Made by a program: the position numbers and the translations under genes
The notes under the pieces: model-generated
The model's input: the letters and a program-made list of their open reading frames with translations, nothing else
What the model was told of the DNA's origin: nothing
Database searches by the model: none
Origin: Deltaproteobacteria bacterium
GTDB taxonomy: Bacteria; Desulfobacterota; Desulfarculia; Adiutricales; Adiutricaceae
DNA: 64,000 nt
Direction of reading: 5' to 3'
NCBI GenBank assembly: GCA_031273455.1
Contig: JAISRZ010000085.1
Coordinates: 1-64,000, forward strand
In this document: one piece after another, positions 9,196-17,323 of the stretch
Layout: each line of letters starts with the position of its first letter
Numbering within the stretch: the first letter of the stretch is position 1

Positions 9196-9442
9196 ATTTA
9201 ATAATATTAGAAATATCAGTGATTAAAAGATTTGATTTGTTTTTATGAGGAGTTTAATATATGGTTTTAAATAGCTAATCGCTTGCTAAGGATAGTTAAG
9301 TCAATAACAATAAATTAAGAAAATATAAAATAGATGTTTAATGTATAAATAATCTTTTATTTATTTAAAGTATTATAGTGAAAATACATGTGATTTATAA
9401 ATGCCCTAAACTGAGCTAATAAGACAATAGTCTACCAAAAGG

Positions 9443-10300
9443 TCAGTTTAATTTATTTTTCGCGTATAATATATCCAAAACCTCTTGAGATTCAGCGTGA
9501 CCTAGTTCCGCGGCTTTCTTTAGATAAAGCGCGGCTTTATCCAGATTCTTCCGAACGCCTTGGCCCGTAAAGTACGCTTTGGCCAAAAATTTTAGGGCGG
9601 TGACGTTCTGATGCTCCGCGGCTCGACGGTACCATTTGAGGCCCTTAGCCAAGTTCTTAGGGACTCCATCGCCCACGGAATAGGTAAGCCCTAAACGCAA
9701 TTGAGCGACCTGGTTTTCTTGATTCGCGGCTTTAATCCACCAGGTCACCGCCAGGGCTTTATCCTCTATCACGCCTTGGCCATTAAAGTACGCGTCCCCC
9801 AAAGCGGACTGGGCCTCATCGTCCCCCATTTCCGCGGCCAGGTGGCACAATTCTAGGGATTTAGCCTCATCTTTGGGCACCCCTTGTCCATGAAAATACA
9901 GGTGGCTAAGGAAAAACAGAGCCTTAACGCTACCCGCGTCCGCGGCTTTCTGGAAGGCCTCCGCGGCTTTGGTTAGATTCTTATGGACACCGCAACCAAT
10001 ATAATACGCTAGCCCAACCCGCTCCTGGGCCTTAATTTCCCCCTTTTCGCCAGCTTTACGCCACCATCTAACCGCCTTAGCCGGGTTCGTTGGTAGCCCT
10101 CGGCCAAGAAAATACGCGTTGCCCACAAAGTACATGGCGTCAGGATCCCCTTGTTTCGCGGCTCTAAGCCACCAGGACATCCCCTTGGCCTCACTCTCTG
10201 GAGCGTCTATACCGAAATAGTAGGCCTCACCCAGCCATATTTGTGAGTCGAGGTCCCCGCGAAGGGCTAAAAGTTTCTTTCGGTCTATTTCTCTCGGCAT
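9443..10300 (-). CDS. Sel1-like repeat protein, 285 aa, cytoplasmic type
   Basis: About seven to eight SLR units run from close to the first residue (LLALRGDLDSQIWLGEAYYF) to a short tail (ILYAKNKLN). No signal peptide is present: the N-terminus is charged (MPREIDRKK). Repeats follow the family consensus, for example KAVRWWRKAGEKGEIKAQ and GVPKDEAKSLELC. Like the 841-aa protein it appears to be a cytoplasmic scaffold, unless the true N-terminus has been lost. No clear Shine-Dalgarno is visible, so a small 5' truncation is possible. Confidence 0.82.
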   Translation of the reverse strand: MPREIDRKKLLALRGDLDSQIWLGEAYYFGIDAPESEAKGMSWWLRAAKQGDPDAMYFVGNAYFLGRGLPTNPAKAVRWWRKAGEKGEIKAQERVGLAYYIGCGVHKNLTKAAEAFQKAADAGSVKALFFLSHLYFHGQGVPKDEAKSLELCHLAAEMGDDEAQSALGDAYFNGQGVIEDKALAVTWWIKAANQENQVAQLRLGLTYSVGDGVPKNLAKGLKWYRRAAEHQNVTALKFLAKAYFTGQGVRKNLDKAALYLKKAAELGHAESQEVLDILYAKNKLN

Positions 10301-11156
10301 TGTGTCATGTTTATACTTAAAAGTCTAGTGTTTTATTTTTGGCCGCTCGAAGTTAGCTCAAGTTAGTTTTGTCAATTAGAATAAAATAAGTAAAATTTAA
10401 TTTAACAACTCATATTTAATTGATAATTTTGCTAAAAACCTAGTTTACAATAAAATCAGGTAAAACACAAGATAGAAGGTCAATTTGGCCTTACTTAAAA
10501 CCATAAGGGGCTCGACCTAGCCGAGCGACACCCTTAATCAGAATTTTTAAGAGGCTAGGTCTTTTTAAAAATTATTAAGATTTTTGATATCTAAAATAAA
10601 TCGTTGATTACATTAAGTTGTATAAATAAATTAATAAGTGTTTTTTAGATTTATAAAATTATTATTTAATGCTTTTGGTTTATGTTACGTTAAAAGTTTA
10701 AAAAAGCGTCTTGATCCACCGCGCCTTTCGCTCCGGGGCTATCTTGAGAAATACGCTGGATCTTGTCCATATTCTAGCGGACAACGCCTCTGGCCAAGAC
10801 CTGTTTCCCCTTAAAAGCCGCTGATGAGCTAGCCTTGGGGCGATGACGTTTGGTAACCATTTTACGCCTTTTAATCAATCCGTCCATAAAACGCCAACGC
10901 CGGAATAATCATCCTCAAAGATTATCTTTAGCCTCAGCGTCTTAGCTTACGGCGGCTTTTAGAGTATCGCGTATCTTTGGAGACAAGAATGGTTTTCAAG
11001 GCCAGAAGAAAAAAACAAGGGCAAGGGAACTGAGGAAAGTTTAGTGGCCCATTTTGGCCAGCGTTTTTCCGGCCAAAGTGAGCCACCTTGAAACGCGGCC
11101 CACAAATTTCTTTGGTCTGTGAGCCGCTTAATTCTTGAGTTCCGCGAAGGAGATTT
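10301..11156. other. intergenic region with a weak Sel1 remnant
   Basis: AT-rich DNA to about 10690. From about 10700 to 10960 there are weak minus-strand SLR traces (ACGCCAACGCCGGAATAATCATCCTC, GGCGGCTTTTAGAGTATCG) broken by many stops. GACCTAGCC (10514-10522) and GGCTAGGTC followed by TTTTT (10553-10566) could form a long-looped hairpin. No plus-strand gene precedes it, so I do not call a terminator. Confidence 0.4.
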
Positions 11157-13427
11157 TTACTTATTCCGCTCCGCGATCTTCTTTAAGAGCTCTTGAGCGT
11201 CAGTGTCTCCTAGGTCAGCGGCTTTTTTTAACCACTCCAGAGCCTTAGCCTGATCTTTAGGTAGACCCTCGCCTTCTAAATACAGTCGGCCTAAGCGATA
11301 CTGGGCTTTAGCGTTGTCTCGCTCAGCGGCTTTGCGCCACCATTCGATCGCCTTAGCGATATTCTTAGGGACTCCTTCGCCGGAATAATAGGCCTCGCCC
11401 AGATGTTGTTGGGCGAAGGTTTGCCCTTGATCCGCGGCTTTAGTCCACCATTCAATAGCTTTAGAATCGCTTTGCGGGACGCCATCGCCGTTAGAATACG
11501 CGAGCCCTAACAGACTCTGAGAGTCGGCGTGCCCTTGATCGGCGGCTTTGAGCCACCACCCTGTAGCCGTGGACATATTCTCAGGTACGCCTTCACCCAT
11601 AAAATAGGCGACGCCCAAATAGTATTGAGCTGGAGGGTATCCTTGCTCCGCGGACTTCTCAAACAAGCTCACGGCCTTAGCTAGATCCTTAGGCACGCCG
11701 CGGCCCTTAGAATAGGCTTGCCCAAGACTGCACTGGGCGTATTTGTTACCTTGGTCCGCGGCTTTGGCCCACCATTCCGCCGCCTTGGCGAGATCCTTAG
11801 GCACGCTATTTCCGGCGGAATACGCGTCGCCTAAGGCATCCTGAGAATTGGCGTGCCCTTGGTTAGCGGCTTTTGTCCACCAGGCCAATCCTTTGGCTTT
11901 ATCCATCGGAAAGCCGTTCTCGCCGAAATAATAAGTGGAACCCAAATAATACTGACTTTTAAGGTTCCCTCGCTCCGCGGCTTTGTTCCACCATTCCACG
12001 GCCTTGTTAATGTCCTTGGGAACCCCTAGGCCCTCAAAATAGGCTAACCCAAGACTCGCCTGAGAGAAGGCGTTACCTTGATCCGCGGCTTTGAGCCACC
12101 ATTCCGTGGCCTTGTTCAGATCCTTTGGCGCGCCTTTTCCGGTGAAATACGCGTCGCCTAAGGCGTCCTGAGCTCTATGGTCTCCTTGGTCAGCGGCTTT
12201 CTGGAACCATTCCACGCCCTTGACTTTATCCATCGGTAGGTCTTCGCCGAAATAATACGCCACCCCTAGGCGGCGTTGGGCCTGGGCGTCTCCTTGTTCC
12301 GCGGCTTTAAGCCACCATTCCAGGGCTTTGGCCAAATCCTTGGCCACCCCTTGTCCTTCATAATACGCCACCCCTAGGCTTCTTTGGGCCTGGGCGTCTC
12401 CTTGTTCCGCGGCTTTTTGGAGCCATTCCACGCCCTTAGCGAAATCCTGGGGAACCCTATCGCCTTCAAAATAGGCTTCCCCGAGGTTGGCTTGGGCCTG
12501 CGCGTTTCCTTGTAGCGCGGATTTGGTCCACCACTCAATAGCCTTAGACATATTCTCAGGAACGCCAAAGCCATTAGAATAGGCGCTCCCCAAAAGGCAC
12601 TGAGCGCTAGAGTGTCCTTGATCGGCGGCTTTGAGCCACCACCCTGTGCCCGTGGACATGTTTTCGGGTTTGCCTTCGCCAAAAAAATAGGCGGCGCCCA
12701 AATAGTATTGAGCGCTAGCGTATCCTCGCTCAGCGGATTTCTCAAACAAGCTCGCGGCTTTGTTCAGATCCTTGTGCGCGCCGAGGCCTTTAGAATAGGC
12801 TTGCCCCAGACTGCACTGGGCGAAATAGTTGCCTTGATCCGCGGCTTTGGTCCACCATTCGACGGCCTTAGCCAGATCCTGAGGAACGATTTTTCCGATG
12901 GAATACGCGTCGCCTAAAGCGTCCTGAGCTTTGTCGTCCCCTTGGATCGCGGCTTTAGTCCACCATTCCAGGGCCTTTTTCGAATCCTTGGCGAACCCTT
13001 GGCCGTCAAAATAGGCCCACCCTAGGAGGCGTTGGGCCATGGCGTCTCCTTGGTCGGCGGCTTTTTGGAGCCATTCCACGCCCTTGGCTAAATCTTGGGG
13101 AACCCCATCGCCCTCAAAATAGACCGCCCCGAGGATAGCTTGAGCGTCCCTGTTGCCTTGTTTCGCGGCTTTAAGCCACCATTCAATGGCTTTAGCTTTA
13201 TCTAACGGAACCCCATCGCCGGAAAAATATAAGAACCCCAAATGGTATTGGCTCTCGGCGTCCCCACTTTCCGCGGCTTTCACAATACTGGCGGCTTCAG
13301 CGTTGGCGTTGTCGTTGTTGGTTTTAGCGTCATTGGCTTTACCTTTGTAGGTTAGGGAGTCGAGGGCGAAACCCCGCCCCACCAATAGCGCTGAGATAAT
13401 TAAAACTAGAACGAATAGTTTTTTCAT
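11157..13427 (-). CDS. secreted Sel1-like repeat protein, 756 aa
   Basis: An N-terminal signal peptide (MKKLFVLVLIISALLVGRGFA) is followed by an Asn/Ala-rich linker to about residue 45 and then about 20 SLR units. Internal higher-order duplication is visible: the block VSLFEKSAEQGYPPAQYYLG with its neighbours MSTATGWWLKAADQGH recurs, as MSTGTGWWLKAADQGH, at about residues 225-300 and 590-660. The gene thus grew by copying several repeats at once. AGGA lies about 10 nt before the ATG. It probably acts outside the cytoplasm as a binding scaffold. No catalytic motif is present. Confidence 0.9.
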   Translation of the reverse strand: MKKLFVLVLIISALLVGRGFALDSLTYKGKANDAKTNNDNANAEAASIVKAAESGDAESQYHLGFLYFSGDGVPLDKAKAIEWWLKAAKQGNRDAQAILGAVYFEGDGVPQDLAKGVEWLQKAADQGDAMAQRLLGWAYFDGQGFAKDSKKALEWWTKAAIQGDDKAQDALGDAYSIGKIVPQDLAKAVEWWTKAADQGNYFAQCSLGQAYSKGLGAHKDLNKAASLFEKSAERGYASAQYYLGAAYFFGEGKPENMSTGTGWWLKAADQGHSSAQCLLGSAYSNGFGVPENMSKAIEWWTKSALQGNAQAQANLGEAYFEGDRVPQDFAKGVEWLQKAAEQGDAQAQRSLGVAYYEGQGVAKDLAKALEWWLKAAEQGDAQAQRRLGVAYYFGEDLPMDKVKGVEWFQKAADQGDHRAQDALGDAYFTGKGAPKDLNKATEWWLKAADQGNAFSQASLGLAYFEGLGVPKDINKAVEWWNKAAERGNLKSQYYLGSTYYFGENGFPMDKAKGLAWWTKAANQGHANSQDALGDAYSAGNSVPKDLAKAAEWWAKAADQGNKYAQCSLGQAYSKGRGVPKDLAKAVSLFEKSAEQGYPPAQYYLGVAYFMGEGVPENMSTATGWWLKAADQGHADSQSLLGLAYSNGDGVPQSDSKAIEWWTKAADQGQTFAQQHLGEAYYSGEGVPKNIAKAIEWWRKAAERDNAKAQYRLGRLYLEGEGLPKDQAKALEWLKKAADLGDTDAQELLKKIAERNK

Positions 13428-13538
13428 AAAAAATAGATCCTAAAAAACAAGTTTATAGTGAAAATACGCTAAAATAAATTTGATAAACTGATTACGCTAA
13501 ATACTTATGAAAAAATATCAATAAAGTCGTTCTATATT

Positions 13539-13863
13539 TTATTTAGCTGACGTGAGGATTTCTTCTAAGAGCTTCTTAGCGTCAGGGTCACCTTGGTCGG
13601 CGGCTTTTTTTAACCACTCCAAGGCCTTAGCCAGATCTTTAGGTAAACCTTCGCCTACTAAATACAATTCGCCTAGATGAAACTGGGCTTCAGCGTGGTT
13701 TCGCTCGGCGGCTTCGCGCCACCATTCGATCGCCTTAGCCAGATCTTTTTTTAGGCCACCATAGCCTAGATAATACGCTAATCCTATTTTATTTTGGGCT
13801 TCAGGTTTTCCTCGTTCGGCGGCTTTGAGCCACCATACCAAAAATAAACATATACATATTCAT
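13539..13863 (-). pseudogene. Sel1-like repeat gene with internal deletion
   Basis: Bases 13838-13539 read as nearly three SLR units ending GLPKDLAKALEWLKKAADQG...EEILTSAK, very close to the C-terminus of the 756-aa gene. The only in-frame start is a TTG at 13841, inside a repeat. Just upstream, ATG at 13863 opens MNMYMFIFG, like the signal-peptide start MIMYILFAL of the 323-aa gene, but in another frame. The simplest reading is a deletion that fused the start to a late repeat out of frame. In-frame TAA and TGA precede the TTG. It could in theory be a short 100-aa SLR protein. Confidence 0.7.
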
Positions 13864-13976
13864 TAAAAGTTAGCTACCCGCGTATAGCGTTTCTCAAGTT
13901 AGGAATGTCTATATCTATTTAGGTTATTTACCTTGGAAAATGGAAAGTAACCTTCTAGTAACAAGGACTTGTCCCC
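13864..13976 (+). promoter_or_regulatory. host-phage boundary and leader of the phage early genes
   Basis: This 113-bp stretch separates the minus-strand SLR cluster from the plus-strand phage genes, so it should hold the early promoter and possibly the attachment site. AAGGA about 9 nt before the ATG at 13977 serves as ribosome-binding site. No -10/-35 pair stands out and an att core cannot be found without the other end. Confidence 0.4.
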
Positions 13977-16043
13977 ATGGAAACAGTCATAACTTTCGAT
14001 TTTGAAACTTACTACGACACGGACTATAGCTTATCCAAGATGTCCGTTGAGGAATATTGCAAAGACCCACGCTTTGAGATCCTTATGGTCGGGACTAGGG
14101 TTGACGGGGAACCAGTAAAAGTTTTCGCGGACGCGGCCACGAGTTTAAGGGACATTCACAAACAATACCCAAAGGCTATCTGGCTAGCTCACAACTGTCA
14201 CTTCGATGGCTACATCTTGGAACAGGTCCTAAACATTCACCCTTGGAAAATGTCCTGCACCCTGTTGTTAAGTGGCTACACAGGCTGGGCGCAGAAATAT
14301 GGACGCTCATTAGCGGCCTTAGCGCCCTTGGTTAGCCAGGCCAAAGGTGACTACTTACTACAGACCAAGGGCTTAAGGTTTAATGACTTCACCTCTGATG
14401 AGATAAAACAATTCGCGCGCTACTGTGAGCGTGATGTTGATATAACGTATCGATTGTTCTTTTCTATTATCCCTTTTATCTCTGAAGACATTAGAGATTT
14501 TGTTGACATGACTATACGTATGTATACCATGCCAATATTAGAACTAGATGTAAACCTTTTAGAGAAATATAAACAGGATAAACTTCTCGAACAGGAACAG
14601 GCCCGGTTGGAACTCCAAAGGCTTTTTAATTTTGAGTCGGTGGAGAGTTTTCTTAAAGCGCTTAGATCAACCGCTTCCTTCAGTAAGATGCTTTCTTCGC
14701 TAGGCGTGGAGATTCCTATGAAGTTTAGCGAAGCTAGGCATAAAAAGTTTGAGGTCACTAAAGGCTTAGCCAGGGCCTTAGTCGATAAGACAGAGCCCTT
14801 GACTAAGGAAGAAACCAGACAACTAGGGTCTTACTTAAAAGTCCTTAAGGACGGGACGTCTATCCCCGCGCTGGCTAAGAACGATGACGCCTTCATAGAG
14901 TTAATGAACTCAGATGATGAGTCCGTGTCTCTCTTGTGTAACCTCAGAGCCGAAAACAATTCTAACTTAGGAGCCTCCAGAGCTGACGCTCTCATGGCCA
15001 TAGCCCAAAGAGGCTCCAGATTGAGCGTCCCCTTGACCGCCTGGGGGGCGCACACCGGACGCTATACCGCTGGCACCGGCTCTCATAAAAGCTCGGACCG
15101 GATCAATCTTCAGAACATGCCGAAGCGGAATAGGGACGTGAGTTTAAGAAAAGCGATCAAAGCGCCCGAGGGTTATAAGCTGATCGCTGGTGACTCGGCT
15201 CAGATTGAAGCTAGGGTCGGGGCCTGGATAGCTGGACAATATGACCTAGTCGAACTGTTCCAGCGGGGTGAAGATCCTTATGTGGACATGGCTAGTTACA
15301 TCTATGGAGTTCCGGCTTCAGAGATTCAGGACAAGGCTAAGGTCCAGAAAGATCCTGAGTATGTCCAGATGAGGATGGTCGGAAAGGTCACCATGCTATC
15401 CAGTCAATACGGCATAGGCGGTAATAAGTTTTCTAGTTACCTGCTCCGAAATGGGATCAAGCTAGACCCAGATCCAGAGGAACATCTGAGCCAAGCTCGC
15501 TACATCAACAAGCTTTATAACGACAAGTACGCCTTCATTAAAGGCTTTAGATCTCAGTGCGACAATCTGTTATACAGCTTCCTAAATGGAACTAACCCTC
15601 TGACCTTTACTCAGGTCCCCTTAAAACTGCCTGAGAATTATGGGAAAGGTAGCCAAGCTTGGCTGGAGTTTCCTAGTCGTTACAAGCTTCTTTATCAAGG
15701 GCTTAAGTCTAACTATGACGATAAAACCGCCAAAGGTTATCTCAGCTACGAGTCTTGGGAGCATGGGAAGAGGGTCACTAAGAAGATTTACGGGGGCATG
15801 CTCTTTAACAATATAGTCCAAGGCTTGTCCTTTGAGCTTCTTTGGAACCAAGGCGTGAGGATCAACCGAAAATACAAAGTGGTTAGTAATGTCCATGACT
15901 CTTGGATCAGTATTGTCCCGGAGTCCCAAGTGGACGAGGCTAAAAAATACATCATGGAATGTCTACTGTGGACGCCGACTTGGGCTAAGACTATCCCCTT
16001 GGGGGCTGAAGTTATCGTTGGCGACACTTATGAGGTGGCTTAA
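13977..16043 (+). CDS. phage DNA polymerase, family A, with 3'-5' exonuclease
   Basis: A 688-residue replicative polymerase. The DEDD exonuclease domain shows TFDFETYY (Exo I, residues 5-12), LAHNCHFDGYIL (Exo II) and YCERDVDITYRL (Exo III). The polymerase domain shows motif A in IAGDSAQIEARVGAW, motif B residues in RMVGKVTMLSSQYGIG and motif C in NVHDSWISIVP. All catalytic acids are present. The length fits T7-type phage polymerases. It is the first gene of the early block. Its stop overlaps the next start by 1 nt (TAATG), so the operon is translationally coupled. Confidence 0.95.
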   Translation: METVITFDFETYYDTDYSLSKMSVEEYCKDPRFEILMVGTRVDGEPVKVFADAATSLRDIHKQYPKAIWLAHNCHFDGYILEQVLNIHPWKMSCTLLLSGYTGWAQKYGRSLAALAPLVSQAKGDYLLQTKGLRFNDFTSDEIKQFARYCERDVDITYRLFFSIIPFISEDIRDFVDMTIRMYTMPILELDVNLLEKYKQDKLLEQEQARLELQRLFNFESVESFLKALRSTASFSKMLSSLGVEIPMKFSEARHKKFEVTKGLARALVDKTEPLTKEETRQLGSYLKVLKDGTSIPALAKNDDAFIELMNSDDESVSLLCNLRAENNSNLGASRADALMAIAQRGSRLSVPLTAWGAHTGRYTAGTGSHKSSDRINLQNMPKRNRDVSLRKAIKAPEGYKLIAGDSAQIEARVGAWIAGQYDLVELFQRGEDPYVDMASYIYGVPASEIQDKAKVQKDPEYVQMRMVGKVTMLSSQYGIGGNKFSSYLLRNGIKLDPDPEEHLSQARYINKLYNDKYAFIKGFRSQCDNLLYSFLNGTNPLTFTQVPLKLPENYGKGSQAWLEFPSRYKLLYQGLKSNYDDKTAKGYLSYESWEHGKRVTKKIYGGMLFNNIVQGLSFELLWNQGVRINRKYKVVSNVHDSWISIVPESQVDEAKKYIMECLLWTPTWAKTIPLGAEVIVGDTYEVA

Positions 16044-16234
16044 TGGACGCTTTTATGCGGGCGTATATGGACCTTAACGCTTGGGTCCGTGTGCTATTAG
16101 CGGTGGGTTGGCTGTTCGGATTCGTTAGCTTACTGACCTTCATCATCAACATACCCTTCACTAAATGGCAAGAGTGGGAAGAGCGTAAAGCTATGAAAGC
16201 CTTCACCGCCCTAAAGAAGAGGCTCAAGATATGA
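16043..16234 (+). CDS. small single-span membrane protein
   Basis: A 63-residue product with one hydrophobic span (about 18-38: VLLAVGWLFGFVSLLTFII) and a charged C-terminus (EERKAMKAFTALKKRLKI). The start overlaps the polymerase stop and its own stop overlaps the nuclease start (ATGA), so it is a real operon member. I do not recognise a family. A membrane protein between replication enzymes might anchor the replication machinery or exclude other phages, but neither is shown. Confidence 0.75.
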   Translation: MDAFMRAYMDLNAWVRVLLAVGWLFGFVSLLTFIINIPFTKWQEWEERKAMKAFTALKKRLKI

Positions 16235-16929
16235 TGACTCAATCCCCGTCTTCCCTGAAGACCTTCATTAATTGTCCGGCTTTGTATAAGGCTAGGTACA
16301 TTGACAAGATTATTAAATTCACCGGCAACGCGGCCACGGAAAGAGGCGAGCTTATCCATAAGCGGATGGAGGAATTGTGCTTAGGGTCCGCGCTGTCTCC
16401 AGATTGGGGAACTAATGGGGACGGGGCTAAGCTGTATGGCCAGAACTTTATTAACGAAGTCCTGAAGATTGGTAGTCTTAGGGAAAAGGGCGTGAAGATT
16501 TATGTTGAGCGCCAGATAGCCATTAACGCCAAGGGCGAGATTGTGGACTGGTGGGACAAGAGCGCCATTCTTAGGTCCAGGATAGATCTTTTTATAGATA
16601 TGGAGTACGCCGGGGCGGTCATTGACTGGAAGACTGGACGGACCCCGGGCGATCCTTTACAGCTACTCATCAACGCTATGTGTTTGTATCCGTTGAATCC
16701 TAAGACCCGTTACGACGGCTACTTTGTTTATCTGGACCAGGCTAAGGTCGATAGTTCCACTATGATTTTTGACACGGCTCCACTTAATAGCGAAAACGGC
16801 AAGGTTCTAGAACTACGCTTGTGGTTGGAGAAACTCGAAAGAGCTTACGCTGAGAATACTTTCCCGGCCACGGCTAACAACGATTGTCGCTGGTGCGATC
16901 TAAGGAGTAACTGTGACTCCAGAAGCTAA
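16231..16929 (+). CDS. Cas4/RecB-like PD-(D/E)XK nuclease with likely 4Fe-4S cluster
   Basis: A 232-residue protein with the RecB/Cas4 nuclease layout: SPSSLKTFINCPALYKARYI at the N-terminus (first Cys), ATERGELIHKRME (His of motif I), SRIDLFID (motif II Asp), AVIDWKTGR (motif III D-x-K), LQLLINAM (QxxxY-like position) and a C-terminal CRWCDLRSNC. One Cys at the start plus three at the end is the Cas4/AddB pattern for an iron-sulfur cluster. It probably processes DNA ends during phage replication or recombination. There is no CRISPR context. Confidence 0.88.
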   Translation: MMTQSPSSLKTFINCPALYKARYIDKIIKFTGNAATERGELIHKRMEELCLGSALSPDWGTNGDGAKLYGQNFINEVLKIGSLREKGVKIYVERQIAINAKGEIVDWWDKSAILRSRIDLFIDMEYAGAVIDWKTGRTPGDPLQLLINAMCLYPLNPKTRYDGYFVYLDQAKVDSSTMIFDTAPLNSENGKVLELRLWLEKLERAYAENTFPATANNDCRWCDLRSNCDSRS

Positions 16930-17323
16930 GGTTAAGAAAATGATTAGGGACCTGGCCAAAAGTTTTAGGCCGTATATTTTCGACACTCCCCAGGTCATGA
17001 GCGCCATAACTAGGAGAGGCACGCCCGATATCCTTTGGTGCTTAGGTGGACTGTTCATAGGCATTGAGGTTAAGGCTGACGCCAAGTCTAGGTTTTCTAA
17101 GCTACAAGTGGAGAAACTACAGGCCATACATGACGCTGGTGGCGTAGCTGTGGGTGTACACGCGGGTAACTTTGAGGATTTTGAGAGGTGTGTAAGCGAA
17201 TTCGTGAACCATATCAGGACTTCAATGGCTATACTAGGTGTTCATGAGGATGTACCGATACGTAATAAATACTGTCATTTTTTTGATTTTGAAGAATCTT
17301 TAACTAAATGGAAAAAAAAGTAA
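16913..17323 (+). CDS. VRR-NUC domain nuclease
   Basis: The 136-aa protein has the VRR-NUC core: RRGTPDILWCLGGLFIGIEV with the catalytic D and E, then KAD (catalytic Lys), LQVEKLQAIHDAGG and AVGVHAG. This fold is a PD-(D/E)XK variant found in phage Holliday-junction or flap nucleases and often paired with an SNF2-type helicase, as here. The start is GTG at 16913 with AAGGAG 5 nt upstream, and it overlaps the Cas4-like gene by 17 nt. The C-terminal 30 residues lie outside the domain. Confidence 0.88.
   Translation: MTPEAKVKKMIRDLAKSFRPYIFDTPQVMSAITRRGTPDILWCLGGLFIGIEVKADAKSRFSKLQVEKLQAIHDAGGVAVGVHAGNFEDFERCVSEFVNHIRTSMAILGVHEDVPIRNKYCHFFDFEESLTKWKKK

Noticed and set aside
10514-10566. GACCTAGCC...GGCTAGGTC TTTTT as a plus-strand terminator
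   Set aside because: The loop is 30 nt and no plus-strand gene precedes it.
13864-13976. T7-type phage promoter
   Set aside because: No 23-bp T7-like consensus is visible and no phage RNA polymerase gene is present.
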